From Mycoplasma anseris ATCC 49234 (lineage in GTDB: Bacteria; Bacillota_I; Bacilli_A; Mycoplasmatales; Metamycoplasmataceae), in the NCBI RefSeq assembly GCF_000702805.1, contig NZ_JNJX01000008.1:1-46858 (forward strand): a stretch of DNA of 46,858 nucleotides, given 5' to 3'. The position numbers and the translations under genes were made by a program. The notes under the pieces were generated by a model. That model ran no database searches and was not told the DNA's origin. It saw nothing but the letters and a program-made list of their open reading frames with translations. Positions 1 to 10,296 of this stretch are shown here, piece after piece. Each line of letters opens with the position of its first letter. Position 1 is the stretch's first letter.

Positions 1-1
1 T

Positions 2-598
2 AATGCTCATTTGACAAATGATAAATATTACCAAGCTAGACCTGATTTAATTCACTTTGTTGGATACGGTTTAAGAAGCCAAAGTTCTTTAAAAGTTGAT
101 TTAATTGGCACTGTGCCAAATAATCAAAGATATGCAAAAGAACCAATTTATAAACAATTTAAAAGAAAAATTTTTAATATTGATCCAACTAATCATGGCA
201 AGATTGTAAAAGAAAGTATTAAATTCAATGATCAAGTTCCAGTTCAATATGGCGGGTGATATGTATATTATACTGATACTGAAACAGTTGGAGGTATGTC
301 AGGTTCTTTAGTAATTAACCAAGAAGGTTTACCAATTGGGGTTGTTTTTGGAACCAGATCGCCTTCATCAATGGTTATTTTGAATGATGAGAATAAATAT
401 GTTTCTCTTTATAATACTTCAATTGTTCCATTTAGTTTAGAAGCACCACTTTATAATTCATTAAATGGATTAAGTGCATATCCATATAATTTGATTGACG
501 GAACAAATAAAACTAAATATGAAAACCAAATAATGTCTTATCATGAAAAACTAATAGAAGTTTTTGGCAAAGAATATAAAACTGCTATTTTTAATTAA
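2..598 (+). CDS. DUF31 / Mycoplasma Ig protease-like serine peptidase, C-terminal part
   Basis: The reading frame is already open at base 2, so the gene starts left of the window and only the last 198 codons are seen. One TGA (257-259) is read as Trp. The motif GGMSGSLV followed by GLPIGVVFG is the nucleophile region of a trypsin-fold peptidase (GxSG). It matches the C-terminal domain of DUF31 proteins, the family that includes the Mycoplasma immunoglobulin protease MIP. Those proteins are usually lipoproteins on the cell surface, often in arrays with Ig-binding MIB partners. Neither the signal peptide nor a partner can be seen here. The gene ends at a TAA that overlaps a strong terminator. 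A non-Ig peptidase of the same family is equally possible. Confidence 0.75.
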
Positions 599-662
599 AA
601 GACCATTTGTTTTTATAATCTAAAATTTGGATTTGAATTTTTGGCTAAAATGGTCTTTTTTA
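597..662 (+). terminator. Rho-independent terminator after the DUF31 gene
   Basis: The arms AAAAGACCATTT and AAATGGTCTTTT flank a spacer of about 40 bases and are followed by a T run. The hairpin begins inside the TAA stop codon of the preceding gene. Confidence 0.75.
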
Positions 663-673
663 TTATTTTGACT

Positions 674-679
674 TATAAT
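674..679 (+). promoter_or_regulatory. -10 box of the nrnA-like operon
   Basis: TATAAT lies 49 bases before the first nrnA start codon, with TTGACT just upstream but too close to act as a spaced -35. A perfect 16-bp palindrome of TTTTAATA and its complement (689-704) follows in the predicted leader. Confidence 0.5.
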
Positions 680-728
680 TTAAATATATTTTAATATATT
701 AAAAACTTAATTTTTATAGGAGATAATA

Positions 729-1700
729 ATGGCAAAAAATAACTGAGAACTTGCTTTAAAAGCAATTGAAGAACACGACAATATTTTTATTTTCCATCAC
801 ATTAGACCAGATGGAGATTGTTTAGGAAGCCAATTTGGTTTAAGATATTTCATTAAGGCAAATTATCCTGAAAAAAATGTCTTTGTTTTAGGAGATAATG
901 TAGGAAACTTTCCTTTTTTAAAATGAGACTTTGATAAATTTGAAGAAATTGATAAAAAATACTTTGAAAATTCTTTAGGAGTTGTAGTTGATGCTAATAA
1001 TTCAGAAAGAATTGAATTTGCAAATTATATATTAGATAAGAACTTTACTCATATGTTAAGAATTGATCACCACCCCGTTGATCCAGATATTCAATATGAT
1101 TACACATGAGAAGATGCAAGTTTTGCTGCTGCAGCTGAACAAATTGCTTATATCGCTATGAAAGCTAATTGAAAAGTAACTTTAGACGCTGCTACTTACA
1201 CTTATTTAGGAATTAATACTGATAGTGGCAGATTTCAATATGAATATGTTCAAAAAAGAACATTTGAAGTAATGGCATACTTACATAATGCTGAAGGTTT
1301 TTCAGTGTGAAACATTAACTTCCTATTATCAATTAGAGAAGAAGCTAAAGTAAGATTTAATGCATATATTTCATTAAATTACAAAAATGAAGGAAAAGTA
1401 TTATATTTTCATGTAACCAAAGAATTGCAAGATAAATTTGGGTTAAATGCTAACGAAGCTAGCGATGTTAATGTTTTAGCTAACATTGGAGATTGCAAAA
1501 TATGAGTATTATTTATTGACCAACCAGATGGAACAATTAGAGCTAGAGTAAGAAGTAACAAAATTTGAATTAATCATATTTGTGCTAAATACAAACCTGG
1601 TGGCGGGCATGAAGTTGCAGCTGGGGCTACTTGTCAAAATAAAGAAGATATGAAAAACTTGATTGAAGATCTAAAATCTGAGGTTTTAAAACATGAATAA
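729..1700 (+). CDS. nrnA: DHH-family phosphoesterase, NrnA-like (nanoRNase / pAp phosphatase)
   Basis: This 323-aa protein has the DHH/DHHA1 architecture. The N-terminal metal site is HHIRPDGD (about residues 23-30), followed by DAN (88-90) and DHHP (113-116). The C-terminal substrate-binding loop is KPGGGHEVAAGA near residue 290. NrnA enzymes degrade 2-5 nt RNA fragments to mononucleotides and dephosphorylate 3'-phosphoadenosine 5'-phosphate in the cytoplasm. The start ATG follows AGGAG (718-722) at 6 nt. Five or more TGA codons are read as Trp. The 3' end overlaps the next, paralogous gene by 8 nt, so the two are probably translated in a coupled way. Which of the two paralogues keeps which activity cannot be told from sequence. 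Confidence 0.85.
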
Positions 1701-2682
1701 TATAAGCGAACAAAAATTAAACTTATTAAAACAAATTGAACAAAAAATAAAAGATCATAAAAATATTGTGATTTTTCACCACATTAGACCAGATGGAGAT
1801 TGTTTAGGAAGTCAATTTGGTTTAAAAAATTTAATAAAAGTGAATTTCCCAGACAAAAATGTTTATACAATTGGGGATTCAAAAGGAATTTTTCCTTTCT
1901 TAGATTTTTCTATGGACCAATTAGAAAACAAAAGATTGGAAGATTCTTTAGGAATTATTGTTGATGCTAATTATAAAGAAAGAATTGAATGTAGAGAATA
2001 TTTAGACAACAATATTTTTGATGAAGTAATAAGAATTGACCACCATCCTAATGATGATGATTTAAATGCTTCATTAAAATGAGTTGAACCAGAAGCTCCG
2101 GCTGCAGCACAACAAGTTGCTGAATTAGGATATGTCTTAAATTGAAAATTTAACGTTGAAGCAGCAACTTATTTGTATTTAGGAATTTATACAGATTCAG
2201 TAAGATTAACTACTGATACAACAAACGGAAAAACTATGCGCTTAGTGGCTCATTTATGAGATTGCGGTGCAAAAAGAGCTTTATTACATACTGAAATGAA
2301 TAAAAAAACATTATTAGACATTCAAATAAATGCTTTTATTCAACAAAATATGAAAATTGCTAATGGTGTTGTTTCTTTCTTCTTTTCTTTAGCAGACCAA
2401 CATAAATTAGGAATTAGTGATCCCTTAATGGCAAATCGTCCTTTTACTTTAGCAAGTATAGATAATAATAAAGCTTGAGTATTCTTTACTGAGGAAGCTC
2501 CAAATCAAATTCGTTGTGAATTTAGATCATTAGGAGCTTGTGTAAGAAATGTTGCTTTAAAATGAGGTGGAGGTGGCCATCATCGTGCTAGTGGAGCTCA
2601 AGTTCATGATGTAAATGTTCTTGATCAAATTGTTAAAGATTTAGAAGAAGAAATTACACATTTAGAAAATTACGATAATTAA
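1693..2682 (+). CDS. nrnA: Second DHH-family phosphoesterase, NrnA-like paralogue
   Basis: A 329-aa paralogue of the preceding protein. It shares HHIRPDGDCLGSQFGL (about 36-51) and DHHP, and ends in a GGGGHHRASGA loop. Its middle motif reads IYTDSVRL where the first copy reads INTDSGRF. The ATG lies inside the end of the first gene (ATGAATAA overlap), with no independent Shine-Dalgarno visible, so re-initiation after the first stop is likely. Several TGA codons encode Trp. Mollicutes commonly carry two such proteins, but tandem overlapping copies suggest a local duplication that has diverged. The gene ends just before a strong hairpin terminator. Confidence 0.85.
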
Positions 2683-2688
2683 TTTATT

Positions 2689-2713
2689 ACACCAACTTCT
2701 TAGTTGGTGTTTT
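2689..2713 (+). terminator. Terminator of the nrnA-like operon
   Basis: Perfect 9-bp stem ACACCAACT / AGTTGGTGT with a 4-base loop, followed by TTT. Confidence 0.85.
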
Positions 2714-2748
2714 AAAATAAAAAAATCAAACCTCTATAGTTTGATTTT
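2714..2748 (-). terminator. Terminator of the gyrA-pncB operon, overlapping the last stop codon
   Basis: On the minus strand AAAATCAAAC and GTTTGATTTT form a perfect 10-bp stem around a 7-base loop, followed by a T-rich tail. The TAG stop of the last gene (2734-2736) sits in the loop. Confidence 0.8.
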
Positions 2749-3396
2749 CCCTTGGCTTAATTCCAAATCCTTATGTTGTTGTTGAACAAAATCATCTGTT
2801 AAATGAATAATTTCTCTAATATTATCAAAATAAATTTGGTATTTTTTGTATTCACCTTTTAATAAGAATTTTTTATTAAGACTTTTTACAAAATCAATAG
2901 CTAAATAAACATCAAAATACTCATATGCTTCTTTTACCTTTTTAATTAAATTCAAAATGGCAATGTTTAATTCATGTGATTTAATTTGTAAATCTGGTTT
3001 TTTAAAAGTTTTTCTTTCAAAATCCAACATAAATGCATAAAAAATATCTCTTGATTTTAAATCCATTGGTTCCATTAAAAGCAAGATTTCTTGTTCTTGT
3101 GTTTTTAATTCTTCGGATTTTTCAGTATTTGATAAATAATTATCGACATCAAATGCATTTTTTTCATATGTGTTTTCTTTTTTGGTTATCAAAATGATTT
3201 TAATAATGATTAATAAAAAGATTGCCAAAGATATTGAACCAAAGACATATAAAGTGATTGAAGTTCCTTGGTTTACTTCTCCAAATATTTTTGCCCCAGC
3301 TAATATTAAAATTACACCTGCAATTAGAAAAGAAAAGACAACTAAAAAAGCAATAAAATTCAACAATTTTAATTTTGTCTTAGTTTTTTTATTCAT
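2734..3396 (-). CDS. Small membrane protein of unknown function
   Basis: The protein has 220 aa with two hydrophobic helices, about residues 12-34 and 46-70, joined by a short polar loop. A soluble charged C-terminal domain of about 150 residues follows, rich in Lys, Glu and Phe and probably helical. No catalytic motif or known family is recognised. The ATG has a good ribosome-binding site (AAGGAG) and overlaps the end of pncB by 8 nt, so it belongs to the gyrA-pncB operon. The overlap implies coordinated expression but says nothing firm about function. Confidence 0.7.
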   Translation of the reverse strand: MNKKTKTKLKLLNFIAFLVVFSFLIAGVILILAGAKIFGEVNQGTSITLYVFGSISLAIFLLIIIKIILITKKENTYEKNAFDVDNYLSNTEKSEELKTQEQEILLLMEPMDLKSRDIFYAFMLDFERKTFKKPDLQIKSHELNIAILNLIKKVKEAYEYFDVYLAIDFVKSLNKKFLLKGEYKKYQIYFDNIREIIHLTDDFVQQQHKDLELSQGKIKL

Positions 3397-4399
3397 CTAT
3401 TTTTTCTCCTTGATAAGTAATTAAATTAGGATTTTTTAAATAACCTCTACCAGCTTTGGCAACATTTTTCCCATTAATTCGGGTTGCATCAGCACTAAAA
3501 TTAATATAAATGCTCATTAAAGAAGCACCAACACCATAAGCATCAACTGGAGTTTGCTCTGCTTCAAAATCAGCAATTCTTTTCTCATCAAAACCACTAG
3601 AAACAGTAATCTTTACATGTTCTCCACCGTTTTCATCCAATGCTTCTCTTAAACGCTTAACTTGAGTAGGCGTAACTCCAAATTGAGCTTCACCATCTTT
3701 AAACATTTTATCAATCATAGCCTTAGAAGTATCGATTCTCACTCCTTTTAAATCCTTACCAAATTCTTTTAAACATGCTAAAGAATCAGAAATTACATCA
3801 TTATGAAAATCAACCAAGGCTACTAATGGATCTTCAGGAAATGTTTTATGATAAGCTCGGCAAGCAGCAACTAAATCGCCTTCAAACATTTGAATTAAAG
3901 CATGAGGCATACTTCCAAAAGGTTTTTGAACTGAATTTCTTGATGCTAACGGAGTTGAATGATTTTTGATTCCCCCAACTTCAATCGCATATGAGTCGCG
4001 TTCTTGATTAATATAATGATCAGCACGATCAGCCATACTAATAACTGTTTTACCATTGGCAGCTTTTACTACACGATAAGCATTAGTTGCTATTGAAGTT
4101 TGTCTAGCTAAAATCCCATCAATAATTCCTTCTCAAACACCAAATTCATAATAAGGACCTTCTAATTCTAAAACTACTTCCCTGTTATGAATTATGCTTC
4201 CTTCTGGTAAGTATTTAATCGAATAATTATTGATATTTGTATTTTTAATTAATATTTCAATTGCTTCATTAATACCACATAGTTTGACATCATTATTTCT
4301 TTGAAAAAATTGTAAAGTAACAATATCATTTTTATGATAAATCTTGGCAATTTTTTCAGTTTTGAAAAAATATGTTGAAATTCTATCCTTTAATTTCAT
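3389..4399 (-). CDS. pncB: Nicotinate phosphoribosyltransferase
   Basis: This 336-aa protein, read through one TGA (4133-4135), carries NAPRTase signatures: STPLASRNSVQKPFGSMPHA, VDFHND, GVRIDTS, VSSGFDEKRI and DAYGVGAS. The enzyme joins nicotinate to PRPP to give nicotinate mononucleotide, the entry step of NAD salvage in organisms without de novo synthesis. Length is that of the short mollicute/archaeal-like branch. The ATG follows GAGGAA at 5-6 nt. The gene lies 17 nt after gyrA and overlaps the next small membrane-protein gene by 8 nt (ATGAATAA), so the three form one operon. Confidence 0.9.
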
Positions 4400-4416
4400 T
4401 TCAATTCCTCTTATGA

Positions 4417-7140
4417 TTATTCATCTTCTTCAATTTTAAATTTAGTAATATCAATTTCCTTAGTTACTTCATTAAATTCATCGGTTGTTAATTCACGATC
4501 AGTAGTAATTTCTGATTGATCACTAATTTTAGCAACACCAACAATTGAAGATTTCTTATTTTTTAAATTAATTAATTTAACTCCCTTTGTATTTCTACCA
4601 GTAATTGAAACTGAATTTAATGAAAATCTAATTGCGATACCATCATTAGTCATGATGATTAAATCTTCTACTCCATGAACAGTTGAACAATAAATTAATT
4701 CACCAGATTTATCAGAATTTAAACCAATGACACCTTTAGCACCTCTTCTAGTTTTCCGATAATCATCTAGAAGTGACATCTTTCCATATCCTTCACTTCC
4801 TAAACTAAAAACATATTTTCCGTCCATTGAACTTGAAATGCTTACTACTCTTTCTTTTTCATTTAATCCAATTCCTTTGACACCAGCCGCTGTTCTTCCC
4901 ATAGCTCTAATATCTGATACATCAAAACGAACTACTCTATTGTTTGAACCAGCAATTAATAATTCTTCATTATCTTGAACAATTAAAGCATCAATTAACT
5001 CATCATCTTCTTTAATACTTAAAGCTAATTTTCCGTTTCTGTTAATTCTTTCATAATTATCTAGTGAAGTCTTTTTAATAATCCCGTTTTTAGAAACTGT
5101 GATTAAATATTTATAATCTGGGTATTCATTAGTTGAAAGGATTTTAACGATTCTTTCATCCTTAGAAATACCAGCAACAACGTTAACAATTGGAATTCCT
5201 TTAGATTGTTTTGTTCCAACTGGAACTTCATGTCCTCTAATTCGATAAATTTTAGCTAAATTAGTAAAAATTAATAAATCAGTATGAGTGTTGGCTACTA
5301 AAATATCTTGAATGTCATCATCTTGATATGTTTTAGCTGTAATTGAACCAACCCCTCCTCTTTTTTGTTCACGATATTCATCAATATCAATTCTTTTAAT
5401 ATAGCTATTAGAACTAATGGTAATAACAACATCTTTTTGAGGAATTAGATCTTCATTATCAATGTTACCTAATTCGTCTCAGTTAATTTCACTTCTTCTT
5501 TTATCACCATAAGCTTCTTTGATTTGTTGTAATTCTTTAATAATTAATTGAATTAATAAATCATAGCTTGATAAAATTGATCGGTATTCAGCAATTCTTG
5601 TGTTAACTTGTTGTAATTCTTCATTCATTTTTTCAATTGCTAAACCGGTCAATCTGCCTAATCTCATTTCAACAATGGCTTTAGTCTGAATTTCAGTTAA
5701 ATTAAATTCATTTTGTAATGCAATTTGGGCATCAGTATCTGTTTTAGAATGCTTAATAATTTCTATTACTCGATCAATATTTTCAACACAAATTTTTAAA
5801 CCTTCTAAAATGTGAGCTCTTGCTAAATCTTTGTCTAAATCAAATTGCAACCTTCTTGTTGTAACTTCAATTTGATGTTCCAAATATACTTCTAAACATT
5901 CTTTTAAATTTAACAATTTTGGTTCATTTTTAACTAGAGCAATAATATTGAATGAGAAATTGGTTTGTAATCTTGTTAATTTGAACAATTTATTAAGAAT
6001 AATTTCAGGAATATAAGTCTTTTTAACATCAACAACAATTCTTATTCCATCACGATTTGATTCATCTCTGAAATCCGCAATTCCTTCAATTTTTTTCAAT
6101 TTGATGTTTTCAGCAATTTTCTCCATAATTTCTGTTTTCTTAACTTCATATGGAATTTCAGTAATTATAATTTTGCTTTTACCACTTGAAAGTTCTTGAA
6201 TATGAGCTTTTGCTCTCATTGTAATTGAGCCTCTACCAGTTTTATAAGCCTCAATTAACCCAGCTTTATTGAAAATAATACCACCAGTTGGAAAATCAGG
6301 CGCTAAAACATATTCCATTAATTCATCAATGCTAATATCCTTATTTAAGGCTAAAGCACACACTGCATCAATTACTTCTCCTAAGTTATGTGGCGGAATA
6401 TTAGTAGCCATCCCAACAGCAATCCCACTAGTTCCAGAAATTAATAAATTAGGAAATTTAGCAGGTAAAACAGTAGGTTCTTTTTCACTACCATCATAGT
6501 TATCAATAAAATCTACAGTATTTTTCTTTAAACCATCAACCATTGCCCCAGCGATTTTTGACATTCTGGCTTCAGTATAACGCATAGCTGCAGCACCATC
6601 GCCATCAATTGAACCGAAGTTTCCATGCCCATCGATTAATGGATAACGAAGAGAGAAATCTTGCGCCATTCTTACCATTGCTTCATACACTGAAGAATCT
6701 CCATGTGGGTGGTATTTACCTAAAACATCCCCAACAATTCTTGCTGATTTTTTGTGAGGAACAGTATGAAACATTCCAAGCTCGCTCATACTATATAAAA
6801 TTCTTCTATGAACTGGTTTTAATCCATCTCTAGCATCTGGTAAGGCTCTTGAAACAATAACACTCATTGCATATTCAATGAATGATGTCTTCATAACTCT
6901 TGCTAGGTCTGCCGGTTTTAAACCATTAGTTTCTGTTTCAAGAATTTGACTTTGAACTTGGTATCCCTCTTTATCTTGTGGAATTTCCTCTTCATCATCA
7001 TCTTCAATAACTTGAGGTTTTTCTTCTTCAAAGACCTTTTTTATAGTGTCATCAAAATCATAATATTTTGCATCTTCATCATTAATTTCATGATTTTCAT
7101 TTTCTAGTTCTAATTCTTTTTTTTCTTCTTCATTTTGCAT
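4417..7140 (-). CDS. gyrA: DNA gyrase subunit A
   Basis: A 907-aa GyrA with TGA as Trp. The breakage-reunion domain shows [14 protein letters not shown] (quinolone pocket Ser149 and Glu153, equivalent to E. coli 83 and 87) and the catalytic Tyr188 in [10 protein letters not shown]. The C-terminal half carries beta-pinwheel blades including the GyrA-box-like REQKRGGVG. It pairs with GyrB, which is not in this window, to introduce negative supercoils. The pocket residues are the usual unmutated mycoplasma ones. Residues 1 to about 72 form a very acidic extension (runs of Glu and Asp) absent from E. coli GyrA. The start follows AAAGGA. pncB lies 17 nt downstream. The acidic C-terminal tail is short. 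Confidence 0.97.
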
Positions 7141-7177
7141 AAAAATCCTTTACTAATTGCCGTGTTCAAGCACTGAT

Positions 7178-7197
7178 TATAATTCTTTAGAATTATA
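7178..7197 (-). promoter_or_regulatory. gyrA promoter: extended -10 inside a perfect inverted repeat
   Basis: On the minus strand TGGTATAAT is an extended -10 about 52 bases before the gyrA start. TATAAT is also one end of a 9-bp perfect inverted repeat (TATAATTCT, 2-base loop, AGAATTATA). No clear -35 is seen. Whether a protein or supercoiling uses the palindrome is unknown. Confidence 0.55.
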
Positions 7198-7344
7198 CCA
7201 AATTTATCGTTATTAAGAATAAAGAGGATAATAATAGCAACGAAAAGAAATCAACTAATTTTTAAAAGCTCTTTATCTTATTTTTAAAAAAATCATTATT
7301 ATTTTCTTTATAACCAATTCTTTTTTAGAAAATAATTAAAATTA
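7198..7344 (+). other. Intergenic spacer between gyrA and the decayed patch
   Basis: AT-rich spacer. A TATAAC near 7311 could be a weak plus-strand -10. No ORF with a ribosome-binding site and no RNA gene is recognised. Confidence 0.4.
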
Positions 7345-7802
7345 ATGGAACTAGCTAAAATTTTCAAGGCTGATTTTCAATGTGATTTAAGCAGAAATTT
7401 TAATGGTGATATCACTGATATAAATCAAATGATGTTTTATAAAATAGGAACTCAAAGTTGTAAATACTTATACCAGTATTTGATTCGGATAAGGATTTGT
7501 GAATTGTACATTATATTGAAAAAGCAAACCCTAATAGAATATATGGTCCATGGTTTGTTTTTAAATTTAACAATATTAATTTAATTGATGAAAATCAAGT
7601 TTCAAGAAAGTTTTCAATTGCACTAGCACAAACAATTGAATATAATTCTGATTTTGGAAAAATTTATTTATCTTTACTAACTATGAACGATGATGATGAA
7701 GAAAATAAAGGGCAACCAGAGAGTATTAATTGACTTAGCACAAGACCGTTTTTTGACATAACATGGGATGAGAAGATCGTAAAATATTATAATTCAGATT
7801 AA
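7345..7802 (+). pseudogene. Unknown protein gene with one frameshift
   Basis: An ATG frame runs from 7345 and the same protein seems to continue, one frame back, from about 7470 to the TAA at 7800-7802. Adding one base near 7469 would give a continuous product of about 152 aa containing IYGPWFVFKFNN, FSIALAQTIEY and a C-terminal RPFFDITWDEKI. TGA is read as Trp twice in the second part. No convincing ribosome-binding site precedes the ATG and an in-frame TAA lies 10 nt upstream, so the gene may also be 5'-truncated. The product is not recognised. A terminator follows at once, which supports a once-real gene. Confidence 0.5.
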
Positions 7803-7807
7803 AACAG

Positions 7808-7838
7808 AGCATCACATTTATTTGTGGTGCTTTTATTT
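7808..7838 (+). terminator. Terminator after the frameshifted unknown gene
   Basis: Stem AGCATCACA / TGTGGTGCT (one G-U pair), 6-base loop, then TTTTATTT. Confidence 0.75.
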
Positions 7839-8030
7839 AAATAAAATTAGTTATTAGTAGTTATAGATTTATTTAAAATAATAAAAAAATGTATTTTACA
7901 CTGAAGAATTTTACTACTTTAAATTTAAATTTAAAATAATCTTATTTTTTACTATTATTTTGATTTTTTGAATCATTTTTAAAATTAAGAAGTTATTTTT
8001 CATTAAATCCAAAATAGAATTTAGTTGTAT
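7839..8030 (+). other. AT-rich spacer before the accessory cassette
   Basis: No ORF or RNA gene seen. TAGAAT at about 8015-8020, 10 nt before the ATG at 8031, is a possible -10 and would leave almost no leader on the mRNA. Confidence 0.35.
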
Positions 8031-8996
8031 ATGGGAAGGGAATTTTGAAATAAATTAATAACAACAATTAAACAATGCGATTCAAAATTTGTTTTGCATG
8101 GAAGTTTTTTATTGAATAAACTAAATTTTATTTCTAGAGTTCCTAAGGATATTGACTTAGGATTTGTAAAAGGTTTAAGCTACAAGGAAAAAATATTCTA
8201 TTGGTATAAGCTAATATCAAATTTCAAAATAATAGAAAGAATTATAGACAATGACATTCAAAAGAAATATGTTATTAAATTTCAAGATACAACATATGTT
8301 ATAGAATGTCTTTTAGGCAAAAACTTTAATAAATCTCAATTAGAAATATATGAAGGAATATTTGTATTATCAGATAAGTATTTTTTAGTATCAAAATTTG
8401 CTCAATTGTGTAGTAAATCCATTCTATATCAAGAATTAAAATCAGAATCCTTATTTCAAAAAATATTGGATATTAATGCTGATATCAATCAATTAAGAAA
8501 TATAAATGAAATTAAGACTGATTTGGAATTTCAATTCATCTTTTTTGAGCAAAATATTATATCGAATTTACAATTTGATATCTTGACTAATAAGACTAAC
8601 ATATATAATAATTTTTTTGACTAAATAAAACTCTTGACAAATTTAATATTTTTTATCACTTTACACTTGATGAGAATTGTGAATTTGCTAGAAAAAATGT
8701 TCATTTTATTGAATTCATACAAAATATTGATATTTTGTATGAAGTAAGAAATTTGATTTTGAATTTTATTTATAAGAATGGCATTTTTTTATGGTCGGCT
8801 CTTAACTGAAATATATATAAAAAATGATGAAATTAATTTTAAAAAAATAATTAGATTAATAAAACTTATTGAAAATAAAATAAATAGCAATGTAAACTTA
8901 CTTGATCAAGTAAAAATTGAAAATAAAAACATATGTATTGATTTAAACATAGTATTAAATAAAATATTGGAGGCATTTAATAGTGAATGTTGTTAA
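8031..8996 (+). pseudogene. AbiEii-like nucleotidyltransferase with two homopolymer frameshifts
   Basis: The N-terminal part carries the nucleotidyltransferase pattern FVLHGSFLLNKL followed by RVPKDIDLGF, that is GS...D-x-D, as in the AbiEii/AbiGii toxin family. The in-frame start is ATG 8031, with no Shine-Dalgarno. The frame meets TAA at 8622 directly after a T7 tract (8612-8618). The protein continues in the -1 frame (LNKTLDKFNIFYHFTLDENC onward) up to another T7 tract (8784-8790), and then returns to the first frame to end at 8996. T8 at the first site and T6 at the second would give one protein of about 322 aa. The 3' end contains the ribosome-binding site of the next gene. AbiEi, the usual antitoxin partner, is not present. 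It may be a decayed gene, a phase-variable one, or two sequencing errors. Confidence 0.65.
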
Positions 8997-10278
8997 TGAA
9001 AACAAAGTTGATTTGAATAAAGAAATATATAGTTATTTAAAAAGAAATAATCTTGAAAAATATATTCATGATATAAAGAATATTGATTTAAAATACTGTT
9101 TAGAACTTGAAATTTTTAGATATACTAAGAATAAAATTTTTGAATTGAAAGATTATATTCTTTGTTATGATGAAGAATTCAATCCTTATTTATTTGTTGA
9201 ATTTAATCCTACTGGAAGTATATTATTATCTTTATTAAATTATGAAGCAGTTTTAATTAATCCTATAAGTAAAACAAAACTAATAAATTCTTTAGATAAA
9301 AATAAGACATATAAAGTGAATTTATTAGACTTTGAAATTACTGAAACTAACGGGGAAATTCATGAAATTAATATCAATAATGAAAGAACAAAGAAATTGC
9401 TTGAAAACAAAATATCAATTGTTGATAATTTGAAGGACGAAAATTTAATTAATTATTTAAATAGGGTTAAAATTTACTCAAAAGTTAAATCTCGAAGCAT
9501 TTGAAAAACAGTTGATTCTAAATATAGTTGTGATCCTGAACAATATTTGTTGAATGCTGACGTTGAAGTTCCTCATTCTTGATGATTTAAAACAGCAAAG
9601 TATGATTTTGGTTATGTTTCAGATCCATCTGGTATTGGTTATTGTCAATATATAGGCTTAGCAATGCTGTTGTAATATAATCATTTCTTTGTAAATAGTT
9701 ATACATTTAGTAATGAGCAAATTGACAAATATATGAAAAAACCAAAGGAATCAATTTCATGAAAAGACATGCATCGCATACCAACTGGACCAATAATTAC
9801 AGAAGATTTAGTTCTAGATTTATTTAAAACTAGTATTTTAGGTCATTACACAATTTTGCCTGAAATATTAATTTGAAATTTAGATAAATTTCTTACTACC
9901 CATAAAGGTTATAATCCTGTAAAACCGGCGCATCATCTACTAACAAATAATTTCAATGGGGAAAAACCCCTATTAGTAATGACAAATTGTGGCGGTCTTC
10001 TTGATTGACACGGGATAATTATATATGGATCATATAACGACGGAAAATACCTAGCACATTTTGGTTGAGAAGAATATTCTCAAGTAATTGTAAGTGGAAA
10101 TCTTCTAAAAATAGGATATACACTTTATTTGGATTCAAAAGTACAATTACATAAGAAGAAAGATGGGTTCTGAAAAATGTACAACAAAGATATATGTATT
10201 GTTGATTATTTAATAGGAATTGATAATTTTGATAGAAATGGAATAGACATTATTTTTCCTGAATATGAAAGATATTAA
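8983..10278 (+). pseudogene. Putative papain-like cysteine peptidase with an in-frame stop
   Basis: A GTG start at 8983 follows a perfect GGAGG (8969-8973), and TGA is Trp throughout. The frame encodes 431 residues but is cut by TAA at codon 231 (9673-9675). The region around the stop, GIGYCQYIGLAMLL then YNHFF, looks like the catalytic-Cys helix of C39/papain-fold peptidases (Cys221). The His block DWHGIIIYGSYNDGKYLAHFGW (split here around 342-362, His343 likely catalytic) lies after the stop. The first ~200 residues have no recognised motif. The truncated product has the Cys but not the His, so it should be inactive unless the stop is read through. It overlaps the nucleotidyltransferase gene by 14 nt and lies 18 nt before the membrane protein. 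The peptidase assignment rests on motif pattern only. Confidence 0.6.
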
Positions 10279-10296
10279 ATAAGATAGGAGACGATT

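Noticed and set aside
2734-3396. Transporter or signalling role for the membrane protein after pncB
   Set aside because: Only two helices and a featureless charged domain are visible, so no function is claimed.
5479-5481. Premature stop in gyrA (and similar TGA stops in valS, gatB, pepC, the Lmp-like gene)
   Set aside because: TGA codons fall where homologues have Trp or in otherwise continuous frames. This is the mollicute genetic code.
8612-8624. Programmed -1 ribosomal frameshifting at T7
   Set aside because: No downstream pseudoknot or hairpin was found and a second, opposite shift is needed 170 nt later. Mutation, phase variation or read error is simpler.
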